DNA of 37,134 nucleotides, taken from assembly GCF_014495685.1 (NCBI RefSeq), contig NZ_JACTVI010000081.1:1-37134 (forward strand). Direction: 5' to 3'. The position numbers and the translations under genes are program-made. Every line of letters starts with the position of its first letter. Position 1 is the stretch's first letter. This document shows positions 1 through 6,375 of this stretch, piece by piece. Under the pieces are notes generated by a model, which was not told where the DNA came from, made no database searches, and saw only the letters and a program-made list of their open reading frames with translations. This stretch comes from Streptomyces sp. TRM68367. Its GTDB lineage: Bacteria > Actinomycetota > Actinomycetes > Streptomycetales > Streptomycetaceae.

Positions 1-66
1 ATCACGCTCGTGACATGCGCGAGCAGCCCAACCACCCGTCACGCCAGGGCCGTTGACCTGCACGAA

Positions 67-948
67 TCACGATGAAACTTCCTCAATGCGAGCGATGGTG
101 CTCTCGGCCAGAGGGTCAAGCCCGTGCTCGTGACGGTCGGCGATGCGAACGCCTTCGTCCTCCCAGTTGATGATGGAGGACGCGGGCTGGACGTACGGCT
201 CCACGACCCCGTGGCCGCAGGGGCACGTGTAGTCGTACTGCACGCCGTACTTGCCGACTCCGCTCCTCCGGGGCTTCTGGCCCTTGCGGGGCTTACGAGG
301 CTTACGCCAGGTCTGCACCGCGTGCACGTCCTCGTCGCAGACCTCGCAGAACGCCAGCGGCGTCGGCTTCACATCCGGGAGACGGATTCCAACCTGCGTG
401 AAAACGATGTACAGCCGATCGCGCCACTGCGGAGCGGGGAGATTGAACGCGTCCCCGATGTGTGCCGACGAGACACAGACGATCTGGTAGTTGTAGCCCA
501 ACTGCGCCATTCCGGCCAGCCACCAGTCAAACAACTCCCAGTCGGTCGCGAACTCGATGACGTTCTCAACCAATACGGCCTTGTAGCGGTGGAGTTGGAC
601 GGCACGGATGACTTCGAAAGCAGTAGCCCGGGTTCGCTGGAACGCCTTGTCCGGGAGGGCTTTCCATTCCTCGTCATCGACTTGCCCCTTGGTCCGGGGG
701 CGCCCCCCGGCGGGACTTATCTCTGTACAGATGGGGCTCGCCCAAAGAATGTCTGTCTTCGGGAGGCGCCTCATGTCGTAGTACTCCATCTCGGCGCATA
801 GGTGCTCGGCGTCGGGATGATTGGCGGTGTGCGTATCGACCGCGACTTGCCAGTGATTGGCGGCGAGTAGGAGTTCGAGTCCTGCATTGACAAGGCCCGT
901 ACTGGATCCGCCCGCGCCCGCATACATATCGGTGAATGTGAGGCTCAA
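67..948 (-). CDS. C5 cytosine DNA methyltransferase, C-terminally short
   Basis: This protein would transfer a methyl group from S-adenosylmethionine to cytosine C5 in DNA. Motif I (DMYAGAGGSSTG) is at residues 7-18. The motif IV loop WASPIC (69-74) carries catalytic Cys74, motif VI VENV is at 127-130, and motif VIII QWRDRLYIVF at 174-183. The target-recognition region (about 200-250) has a CxxC and a CPCG pair that could form a zinc ribbon. The start is TTG, with GGAAG six bases upstream. The 293-residue ORF stops soon after PLAESTIARIE. Relatives of this family normally continue well past this point to the GNAV-type motifs IX-X, so the protein is probably truncated or split, with the rest lost or beyond the window edge. 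It is preceded by a conserved hairpin leader. The family assignment is firm; activity is uncertain. Confidence 0.88.
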   Translation of the reverse strand: MSLTFTDMYAGAGGSSTGLVNAGLELLLAANHWQVAVDTHTANHPDAEHLCAEMEYYDMRRLPKTDILWASPICTEISPAGGRPRTKGQVDDEEWKALPDKAFQRTRATAFEVIRAVQLHRYKAVLVENVIEFATDWELFDWWLAGMAQLGYNYQIVCVSSAHIGDAFNLPAPQWRDRLYIVFTQVGIRLPDVKPTPLAFCEVCDEDVHAVQTWRKPRKPRKGQKPRRSGVGKYGVQYDYTCPCGHGVVEPYVQPASSIINWEDEGVRIADRHEHGLDPLAESTIARIEEVSS

Positions 949-963
949 GTGCTCTTCCTGCGT

Positions 964-1014
964 ATGGGTTCCTGAGCGCTTCGTGCTCGGTTTGCCCTCC
1001 GGGCCCGAAGCGCT
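964..1014 (-). promoter_or_regulatory. Hairpin leader element, copy 1
   Basis: Read on the minus strand, AGCGCTTCG (1006-1014) pairs with CGAAGCGCT (975-983). The loop contains GGAGGGCAAACC and is followed by AGGAACCCA. It lies just upstream of the methyltransferase start at 948. Stem sequence differs from the other copies while loop and tail agree. Confidence 0.6.
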
Positions 1015-1033
1015 GGAAAAGACTGCGGGGCGG

Positions 1034-1375
1034 TTACTCGCCGTAGATCTGGTACGTGAGCCGGACTGCGGTCTCGATGACGTTCTCGACCGTGCCCACC
1101 TGGAAGCGGCCGGTCTGCGCTTCGCGGATCAGGTCCCAGGTGGAGGAGGTGCCGAGCGCGACTGCCAGGCGACGGGCGATCCGGGAACGGGGGTCCTCGG
1201 CCTGGGCGGAGTGACGCGGGCCTGACGTGCTCCAGGTCGGCAGGCAGGGCGGGGACGCCCACAGCAAGGGCATCGGCCGGTGGTGGTCGGGGAGTCCGAC
1301 CGGCTCGGGGTCGCTGGAGTGGCGGGCGAGTGCCAGGGCCCAGTGGTTGTGTGCCGGGGGAATGCGGGTGGTCAT
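1034..1375 (-). CDS. Short methyltransferase-like protein (motif IV-VI fragment)
   Basis: A 113-residue ORF with high third-position GC and an ATG start, preceded by its own hairpin leader. Residues 10-100 align by eye with the neighbouring C5 methyltransferase: NHW near the start, LLWASPPC at 37-44 (equivalent to its WASPIC), then a TWDLIREAQ helix and VENVIE at 96-101. The cysteine-to-VENV distance is almost the same in both (53 and 54 residues). Motif I (the SAM-binding loop) and everything after VENV are missing. It cannot be an active methyltransferase alone. It may be a decayed tandem paralog or a small partner of the neighbouring enzyme. No stop codon interrupts the frame. Confidence 0.6.
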   Translation of the reverse strand: MTTRIPPAHNHWALALARHSSDPEPVGLPDHHRPMPLLWASPPCLPTWSTSGPRHSAQAEDPRSRIARRLAVALGTSSTWDLIREAQTGRFQVGTVENVIETAVRLTYQIYGE

Positions 1376-1390
1376 GTGTCCATCCGTGGT

Positions 1391-1434
1391 TGTGGGTTCG
1401 TGGGCGCCGGGCCCGGTTGCCCTCCGGGCCCGGC
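1391..1434 (-). promoter_or_regulatory. Hairpin leader element, copy 2
   Basis: An 11-bp perfect stem (1406-1416 with 1424-1434) encloses the loop AGGGCAA on the minus strand and is followed by CACGAACCCACAA. It ends about 16 bases before the ATG at 1375. Confidence 0.65.
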
Positions 1435-1454
1435 AGGTTGGGGTGTGTCGGCTG

Positions 1455-2297
1455 CTAGCCGCCGTAGGTCTCGATGACCCGCTTCTCGACGGTGAGGAGG
1501 CGGCAGAGGCGGGTCACGACCTCGGCCGGGACCTCGATGGTGGCGCCGTTGTGGCCGTCGGCGTCGAAGACGGTCATCAGGGCCCCGCCCGGTGCTACGT
1601 GGCGGGTGCGGCGCAGTTCGGACAGGTCGGAGAGGAGGCCATAGAGCTTGTCCGGGCCGTCCGGCTCCTCACCGTCGACCGGGGCGCCGAGCGGGTGGTG
1701 GCTGCCGTAGCGGGTGGCTGTCGCCTGGAGGTAGCGCTGGATTGCGCCGACCATCCTGAGGAGCTCGGAGCCGTGGTAGATGACCCCGATGTGCTCGTCG
1801 GGGCCCTCGTGTTGCACGTGCCAGTTCTTGACCTGGTCGGCACGGCTGGGCAGGCCCTCGTCACCCCCGATGGTCAGGTAGGTGGCGTCCGGGAGCCGGA
1901 CGTGGATGAGGTGGCCGACCCCCTGGACGGGAACGATGTCGCCGATCACGTTGTGGTCGCGCAGGGTGGCGAGGACGGGCGCGTACTGCGGGCCGATCTC
2001 GTCGGTCGAGTAGGCCATGGTGATCGCCCAGTTCACGAGCGGCTTCGGGTCACTGGGCCAGGGCAGTTCACCGTGGGCGATGTTCGTGCCTTGCGGCGAC
2101 CGGCGCTGCCAGAGCAGGACGAGAGGAGCGGAGGGCTGAGGCTTGTCGGGTCCGGGCCACACCGTCACCTCGTCTCCGGAGCTGGGCAGGGTGAACACGA
2201 CGGATTTGCCGAGGATGTTGTTCGATTCGACCTGCGCGCCTTCACGGATGGCAATAGCGAGGGCGGTCATGGAAATAGGAATCTCGGGGTTGGTCAC
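1455..2297 (-). CDS. Hypothetical protein, 280 aa
   Basis: An intact GTG-initiated ORF with GGAG about nine bases upstream. I recognise no family. The sequence is soluble and mixed alpha/beta, with no signal peptide, membrane segment or obvious catalytic motif. The N-terminal third alternates beta-type stretches (SVVFTLP, PLVLLWQRR). The middle contains GHLIHVRLPDATYLTIGGDEG. The C-terminal 100 residues are helical and charged and end in VEKRVIETYGG. It sits between the methyltransferase fragment and the PP-loop gene and has the same hairpin leader as its neighbours, which suggests shared control. A function within the mobile region cannot be assigned. Confidence 0.75.
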   Translation of the reverse strand: MTNPEIPISMTALAIAIREGAQVESNNILGKSVVFTLPSSGDEVTVWPGPDKPQPSAPLVLLWQRRSPQGTNIAHGELPWPSDPKPLVNWAITMAYSTDEIGPQYAPVLATLRDHNVIGDIVPVQGVGHLIHVRLPDATYLTIGGDEGLPSRADQVKNWHVQHEGPDEHIGVIYHGSELLRMVGAIQRYLQATATRYGSHHPLGAPVDGEEPDGPDKLYGLLSDLSELRRTRHVAPGGALMTVFDADGHNGATIEVPAEVVTRLCRLLTVEKRVIETYGG

Positions 2298-2320
2298 CTG
2301 AGTGACTCCATTCAGCAGTG

Positions 2321-2349
2321 TGGGTTCCTGGGGGCTTTGCCCTGCCCCC
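2321..2349 (-). promoter_or_regulatory. Hairpin leader element, copy 3
   Basis: On the minus strand GGGGGC (2344-2349) and GCCCCC (2330-2335) flank the loop AGGGCAAA. AGGAACCCACA follows, 23 bases before the GTG at 2297. Confidence 0.65.
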
Positions 2350-2498
2350 TTTGGAATTCAGGTTCTTGATGTCACATCAATGTTCTGCGGATTCCAAATA
2401 AAGCACTCTGTGGAGTTGTAAAGGATCGACGACCGTGCGGGTCTATTCGCTGTCGATGTTCCTGTGAGGCGGCTTCCTGCTTTCCATTTCCGCCCCTT

Positions 2499-2520
2499 TC
2501 GACATAGGTAAATCTACGTT
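2499..2520 (-). promoter_or_regulatory. AGATTTACCTATGTCGAA box, copy A
   Basis: The minus-strand sequence GTAGATTTACCTATGTCGAA is nearly identical to the box at 5830-5848 and resembles 4317-4337. It lies about 150 bases upstream of leader copy 3. It may be a promoter or an operator; the sequence alone does not decide. Confidence 0.45.
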
Positions 2521-2654
2521 CCATGGAGAGGTGGGTCAATCTCGGAATCCGGGTTTCAGGAAGGGGATTGGAAGGAATTTTGGAGTGTCTGCCACGTTGC
2601 GGCGACATTTTTAAGGGTGTGCGGCCTGCGGTCGGCTGCCGGGCGGTACCGAAC

Positions 2655-2825
2655 GCGGTGCAGTGCCGTGGAGTGGCCCCCTCCCCCTTCCCGGCGAAAA
2701 GAAAACGGGGCCCGAACGGGAGGGGTGCAAGAACGCGGCGAAGCCCGTTCTTGCACCCCTCCCGCCGAGGGCCCCACAATCGGAAAGCCGGGAAGAGGAG
2801 ATGTTCTGGTCGGCTCACCGTGACG
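2655..2825. repeat. Long structured intergenic repeat, copy R1
   Basis: This segment shares its order of blocks with copies near 5,975-6,160 and 35,985-36,175: TGCCGTGGAG, a run of GGCCCCC, TCCCGGCGAA, a central hairpin, then a segment near AGCCGGGA. It lies directly after the 3' end of the PP-loop gene. R1 is the most diverged of the three, and its centre is the perfect 19-bp hairpin listed separately. Confidence 0.6.
2707..2775 (-). terminator. Strong hairpin downstream of the PP-loop gene
   Basis: Perfect 19-bp arms at 2717-2735 and 2746-2764 (GGGAGGGGTGCAAGAACG and its complement) are extended by GGGGCCC (2707-2713) pairing with GGGCCCC (2769-2775). The hairpin starts about 85 bases after the minus-strand stop at 2860. 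There is no clear U tract, as is common in actinobacteria. Confidence 0.7.
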
Positions 2826-2859
2826 GCGGATCGGCGGGCCGGGAGTGCCGTTTGCGGGA

Positions 2860-4263
2860 TCAGGCGGGGAGTCGGAGCTGTCGGCACGTAGTGCGCCACA
2901 GCTCCTCGAAGTTCTTCTTCTGCTTCGCGACCACGCCGCTGGGGGCGATCGCGTGGAACTCCTCCACGGTGGGGAAAAGGGTGCCGCGCGAGAGGGTCTG
3001 GCTGCGGAGATGACCGAGGGGGTGCAGGGCGCTTTCCTCGACATGCTCGCCGGCTTCCTGCGCGCGACGGCGTATGAGGTCGGCGACCTGCGCATGGGTT
3101 CCCGTGATCACGACCTCGACGGACCTGCTTGCCTTCCCCTTCCGGGACGCGTCGCGGCAGCCCGGCTGCGGGTCGCGGCAGGCGGGTCCGTGCCACTGCA
3201 CGCACGGCGGTGTCCGCTCGCCGGTGTCCGGATCGAGGCAGCCAGGCCACGGGGAGGGGCAGGAGTCACCGTGCCGTTCCCGGCAACTGCCGGTGCGGGC
3301 TGGTGGAAAGACACGCCGTACTCGGTACAGCGCCCATTCCGCCGACGCCAAGTGGCCGTCCAGTGCCCGCAGCGCCGCGGTGTTGCCGTCCCCGGCGACG
3401 AGCTCGTACAGCGTGCCCTTCGGGTAGAAGGAGCCGTTCTCGTTCAGCGCCATCGACGTGTACTCCAGCGCCAGTACCTCGACAGCCTGCTCAAGGTGGT
3501 CGCGCAGGCGCGCCAGATGGGCAGGCTGGGCAGAACAGGAGCCTGAGTAAACGCAGAACGTGCAGTAGGACTTGGGCCACAAGAAGCCGAATTCGGTGAA
3601 CAGCCGGGCCTCCACGATGTCGCGGTCCCAGCCCTGCCCAATGAGCGGGTACTCGACGGTGCAGATGGTCCGTCGGGCCTTGAGGTTGTCCGTGTGCTGG
3701 CATCCATCGTAGGTGCGGGCGCGCTTGTGCTCGCGGGCGTGGTAGCCGACGATCTTCCGGAACGGCCGGTCGGGGAACTCCGCCAGCCCCCACTGGTCCA
3801 GCGGCCAGCCCTTGTATTTCAACGAGCACGAGTTCCCGCCGGCGGCCTGGACGACCGTGCCATTGACGGAGAGTTCGTCCATCAGAGTCCAGCGGCCTCG
3901 CGGGACGAAGCGCCGCGGCTCGCAGGAGTCCGCGAGGACTTCCCAGCCGTCCGCCTCGTACGGGCCGCACCGCGCGACCTGGATGTACCTGACCCTATGG
4001 CGCCGGAGGAGAGGGAATACGTGGTCCTCGACGAGCTTGACGGTGTCCGCCCACTCTGATCCGACCGTCGCCGTGACCACAATCAGGTCGGAGAGATCCG
4101 GCTCCAGGCCGTAGCTGACAGGGTCGCGCAGCATTTCGATCAGAACGAGTGTGGAATCAGCTCCAAGCCCATAAGAGAGCACGGTCGCCGGCTTGACGTC
4201 GACCGCAGCGGGGAGAGGCTCTTGCCATAGGTCGAGTTGCAGTTGCGGGCTGTGGGCACCCAT
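2860..4263 (-). CDS. PP-loop ATPase, PAPS-reductase-like, cysteine-rich
   Basis: A 467-residue protein of the PP-loop (adenylate-forming, PAPS reductase/CysH-like) superfamily. The nucleotide-binding loop SYGLGADST is at residues 30-38. A conserved-type cysteine precedes a lysine pair (NSCSLKYK, 144-151), and SYCTFC with a third cysteine follows (Cys234, Cys237, Cys243), a possible metal or Fe-S site. Between about residues 355 and 405 there is an unusual insertion with repeated C-x(n)-P-x-P-G-C-x-D units. The ATG at 4263 was chosen over an in-frame start at 4404 because the upstream part translates the shared hairpin leader. CysH-like proteins of this kind are frequent in actinophages and mobile elements, often near DNA methyltransferases as here. 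The substrate is unknown. DndB, DndD and DndE partners are absent, so DNA phosphorothioation is not supported. Confidence 0.8.
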   Translation of the reverse strand: MGAHSPQLQLDLWQEPLPAAVDVKPATVLSYGLGADSTLVLIEMLRDPVSYGLEPDLSDLIVVTATVGSEWADTVKLVEDHVFPLLRRHRVRYIQVARCGPYEADGWEVLADSCEPRRFVPRGRWTLMDELSVNGTVVQAAGGNSCSLKYKGWPLDQWGLAEFPDRPFRKIVGYHAREHKRARTYDGCQHTDNLKARRTICTVEYPLIGQGWDRDIVEARLFTEFGFLWPKSYCTFCVYSGSCSAQPAHLARLRDHLEQAVEVLALEYTSMALNENGSFYPKGTLYELVAGDGNTAALRALDGHLASAEWALYRVRRVFPPARTGSCRERHGDSCPSPWPGCLDPDTGERTPPCVQWHGPACRDPQPGCRDASRKGKASRSVEVVITGTHAQVADLIRRRAQEAGEHVEESALHPLGHLRSQTLSRGTLFPTVEEFHAIAPSGVVAKQKKNFEELWRTTCRQLRLPA

Positions 4264-4284
4264 ACGTGTAGTTCCCTTGCCGAA

Positions 4285-4337
4285 GGTGGGTTCCGGGGGC
4301 CTTGCCCTGCCCCCTGATACGACGTAGATGAATCTGC
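4285..4337 (-). promoter_or_regulatory. Hairpin leader element copy 4 with upstream box
   Basis: On the minus strand CAGATTCATCTACGTCG (a variant of the AGATTTACCTATGTCGAA box) is followed within a few bases by GGGGGC (4309-4314), loop AGGGCAAG and GCCCCC (4295-4300), then GGAACCCAC. The PP-loop start is at 4263. Confidence 0.65.
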
Positions 4338-4547
4338 GCTCTGCTGAGCGCGGCCCCGGCACTGCCCAGCGCACACCCTCACGGGGGTGAACCGAACTTT
4401 CCACCGAGGAAAAGGCGTTGGACTCGGGAGGATGCCGCCCGCGCGGGAGGCGGGCGGCATCCGGGAGGCCCCGGTGTACGTCAGGCCGGGGGCCGCCGAG
4501 TTGTTCAGGGTCGACCGATAGCCGGTTTCGGGCGGAGCAACCTCACG

Positions 4548-5297
4548 TCACCGGGGCTGAGCCGTGAATTGCACGCTGCGGATCGTGCTGCCGTGCCAGG
4601 CATCCGCGTTCTCGTGGGAGTTGATGTCGGACACGAACCGCTCCGTGGCGACGGCGCGGGCCGACGCCTCGGTCGGGGCCTCCTCCGCGGGGATCACGTA
4701 CTCCCATACACCGTCGTCCCCGCCGTCCTCGGGGTGCTGGAACTGGACCACCCACGCGCCGGTGGAGGAGAACACGACTCCGCCGTCGAGCGTGATCCGC
4801 AGGGGTACGGCGTCCTCGCCCCAGATCCGGGTGCCGATCTCGGTGAGCCCGTCCATGTGGGCGGAGATCCGAGCCACTCCGGCTTCGTCGACGTAGAAGA
4901 AGCAGGCGGCCCCCGCGATGGTGACGTTGGGGTGGCAGGGCATCTCCGGGTCGCTGTAGTCCGCGCAGGAGAAGTGCGCCCCCAGGTTCAGCTCCTGGTA
5001 CAACGTGGCGCCCAGCTCGCCTTCAGCGTTGGCCAGGTGCTGGCGGATGGCCTGGGCGACGTCTCGGGCGATCGTCTCGGCGTCGCCGGTTGTCGGCCCG
5101 GGGAATCGGGCGATCTCGCCGGAGCCGTCGAAGACGGTTTCCAGACGCAGATGACCGTGGTCGTCGAAGTGAAGGGTGAACGTGTCCGTCCCGGGAGCTG
5201 CCAGGCGACCGTTGGCCCCTCGGGGGCCGCGCTCGGCCGCCCAGGTGCCGCCGAGGATCCCGGCGGCGAGCTGCGCGATGTCTGCGGGAGTATGCAA
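4548..5297 (-). CDS. Hypothetical protein, 249 aa
   Basis: An intact ORF with a TTG start; a GAAGGGA stretch lies about 15 bases upstream, so initiation looks weak. No family is recognised. The N-terminus (MHTPADIAQLAAGILGGTW) is helical, followed by alternating beta strands (FTLHFDDHGHLRLETVFDG), a helical middle (TIARDVAQAIRQHL) and a beta-rich C-terminal half ending GSTIRSVQFTAQPR. There is no signal peptide or transmembrane segment. It follows the 108-residue gene on the same strand. A large hairpin between the two may act as terminator of one and leader of the other. Confidence 0.72.
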   Translation of the reverse strand: MHTPADIAQLAAGILGGTWAAERGPRGANGRLAAPGTDTFTLHFDDHGHLRLETVFDGSGEIARFPGPTTGDAETIARDVAQAIRQHLANAEGELGATLYQELNLGAHFSCADYSDPEMPCHPNVTIAGAACFFYVDEAGVARISAHMDGLTEIGTRIWGEDAVPLRITLDGGVVFSSTGAWVVQFQHPEDGGDDGVWEYVIPAEEAPTEASARAVATERFVSDINSHENADAWHGSTIRSVQFTAQPR

Positions 5298-5401
5298 GGT
5301 CTGGCTGATCCCTTCGATTCCGGTGGGGATTCGGGCTGGGGAGGCGCCGTCGGCACACGCGTCTCGCGGGCAGGAGCGCCACGCCGACGGGCGGGTCCCG
5401 C

Positions 5402-5442
5402 GTCCGGGGGGCAGGGCTGTCGCGCCGCCCTGCCCCCCGGAC
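5402..5442 (-). terminator. Perfect 16-bp hairpin between two minus-strand genes
   Basis: GTCCGGGGGGCAGGGC (5402-5417) pairs exactly with 5427-5442 around a nine-base loop. It begins 12 bases after the stop of the 108-residue gene and lies in the 5' leader of the 249-residue gene. It shares the GGGGGCAGGGC core with the leader family, followed by CGGGACCC, so it may be a diverged leader copy working as terminator or attenuator. Confidence 0.65.
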
Positions 5443-5453
5443 GGGGCGGTGGG

Positions 5454-5780
5454 TCAGAAGAGGAGGACGCTGGACGGGTTCTCGATGGCCAGCTGGAGCA
5501 TCGCGGCGTCCGGCCCGCCCTTCGCCATGATCAGCATCCCGGCGAATTGCCCCATCTGCGACTCCGTCAGCGGGCTCTCGCCGTGCTCGGTGAGGAACTC
5601 GTCGACCGCGTCCAGCACGTCGTCGGGGTGGGTGAACTGGCCGACCGTGCCGAGCAGTCCGGCCGGCTCGCCGCCCTTCCACAGCTGCGCCGAGAAGTAC
5701 CGAAGGGCCGGGTCGAAGACCGCCTTGAGCTGTGTGGTGTCGTTGAGCTGGAGCGGCTGCGTCAAGTGGTTGAGGTCCAT
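5454..5780 (-). CDS. Hypothetical protein, 108 aa
   Basis: The ATG at 5780 has AGGAGA seven bases upstream and lies just after a hairpin leader, which decides the start over longer in-frame readings. The product is acidic and mostly helical: an N-terminal segment (DLNHLTQPLQLNDTTQL), a central helix HPDDVLDAVDEFLTEHGE, and a C-terminal helix ESQMGQFAGMLIMAKGG. No family is recognised. A small cytosolic adaptor or regulatory protein of the element is possible but not shown. Confidence 0.75.
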   Translation of the reverse strand: MDLNHLTQPLQLNDTTQLKAVFDPALRYFSAQLWKGGEPAGLLGTVGQFTHPDDVLDAVDEFLTEHGESPLTESQMGQFAGMLIMAKGGPDAAMLQLAIENPSSVLLF

Positions 5781-5802
5781 GGGATCTCCTGATCCGCGAG
5801 TG

Positions 5803-5850
5803 GGTTCCGGGGCTTGCCCTGCCCCTTGTTCGACATAGGTAAATCTATCC
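5803..5850 (-). promoter_or_regulatory. Hairpin leader element copy 6 with upstream box
   Basis: The minus strand reads TAGATTTACCTATGTCGAA (5830-5848), then GGGGC (5821-5825), loop AGGGCAA, GCCCC (5809-5813), GGAACCCAC and, 20 bases on, the RBS of the 108-residue gene. It is the cleanest example of the complete box-hairpin-tail arrangement. Confidence 0.7.
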
Positions 5851-5974
5851 TTCGCGGGTGTCGTGGTCAATCGGAAAAGGGGCTCTGGGCTGGGCAGATA
5901 TGGATGTAGGGGGGTGTTGTCTGGTGCGGTCTGGTCCCGTGTGTCGCGGTCGGGTGACGGGCGCGGCCCCGCGC

Positions 5975-6160
5975 GGGGCGTTGCCGTGGAGATCGGCCCC
6001 CGCCCCCTCCCGGCGAAGAGAGATTTGGGGGGCCGTCGGACGGAGTGCAGGGGAGGACGGCTGGTTCTTCTCAGCGACGCAGGAGCGGAGAAAAACCGGG
6101 CGGCCGACCTTGCGCGGAGTTCGCTGCGGCCTCCCATACTCGATAGCCGGGAGGGACACC
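5975..6160. repeat. Long structured intergenic repeat, copy R2
   Basis: Closely similar to R3 at 35,985-36,175. Shared blocks include TGCCGTGGAGATCGGCCCCC, GGGCCGTCGGACGGAG, a hairpin built on TTTCTCCGC-like arms, GGGCGGCCGACCTTGC and AGCCGGGAGG. It lies between the leader of the 108-residue gene and the divergent gene at 6,376. Nothing else is seen in 5,851-5,974 or 6,161-6,360. Confidence 0.65.
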
Positions 6161-6360
6161 ACCCGCACCCGGCCGAGCGCATCAACCCCGATGCGCCTTG
6201 CCTGGCTTGTTGTGAATGGGTGCCATATTCGACATCGCTCTGCCTTCGCCGACCGGAGGGCTGGACACAGACAGCAACCTGAACACGGCAACGTGGATCG
6301 GGAGACACGGAAGGGGCCGGACCTGCTGTCAACTCGGGTGCGGCACAAGGGCGTGAGGAT

Positions 6361-6366
6361 TCATAA
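6361..6366 (+). promoter_or_regulatory. Possible -10 box of a leaderless transcript
   Basis: CATAAT lies ten bases before the ATG at 6376, and no Shine-Dalgarno sequence is visible between them. A leaderless mRNA is likely if this -10 box is used. Confidence 0.35.
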
Positions 6367-6375
6367 TCCACTCCT

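Noticed and set aside
1227..2369. A 380-codon plus-strand open frame
   Set aside because: Antisense shadow of the 280-residue minus-strand gene, with valine/glycine-rich composition typical of GC-rich antisense frames and no ribosome-binding site. The same applies to the frames at 4,569-5,792, 2,845-3,546 and 8,260-9,156.
2860..4263. DNA phosphorothioation (Dnd) system
   Set aside because: The PP-loop protein recalls DndC only in the general fold. DndA, DndB, DndD and DndE are not present.
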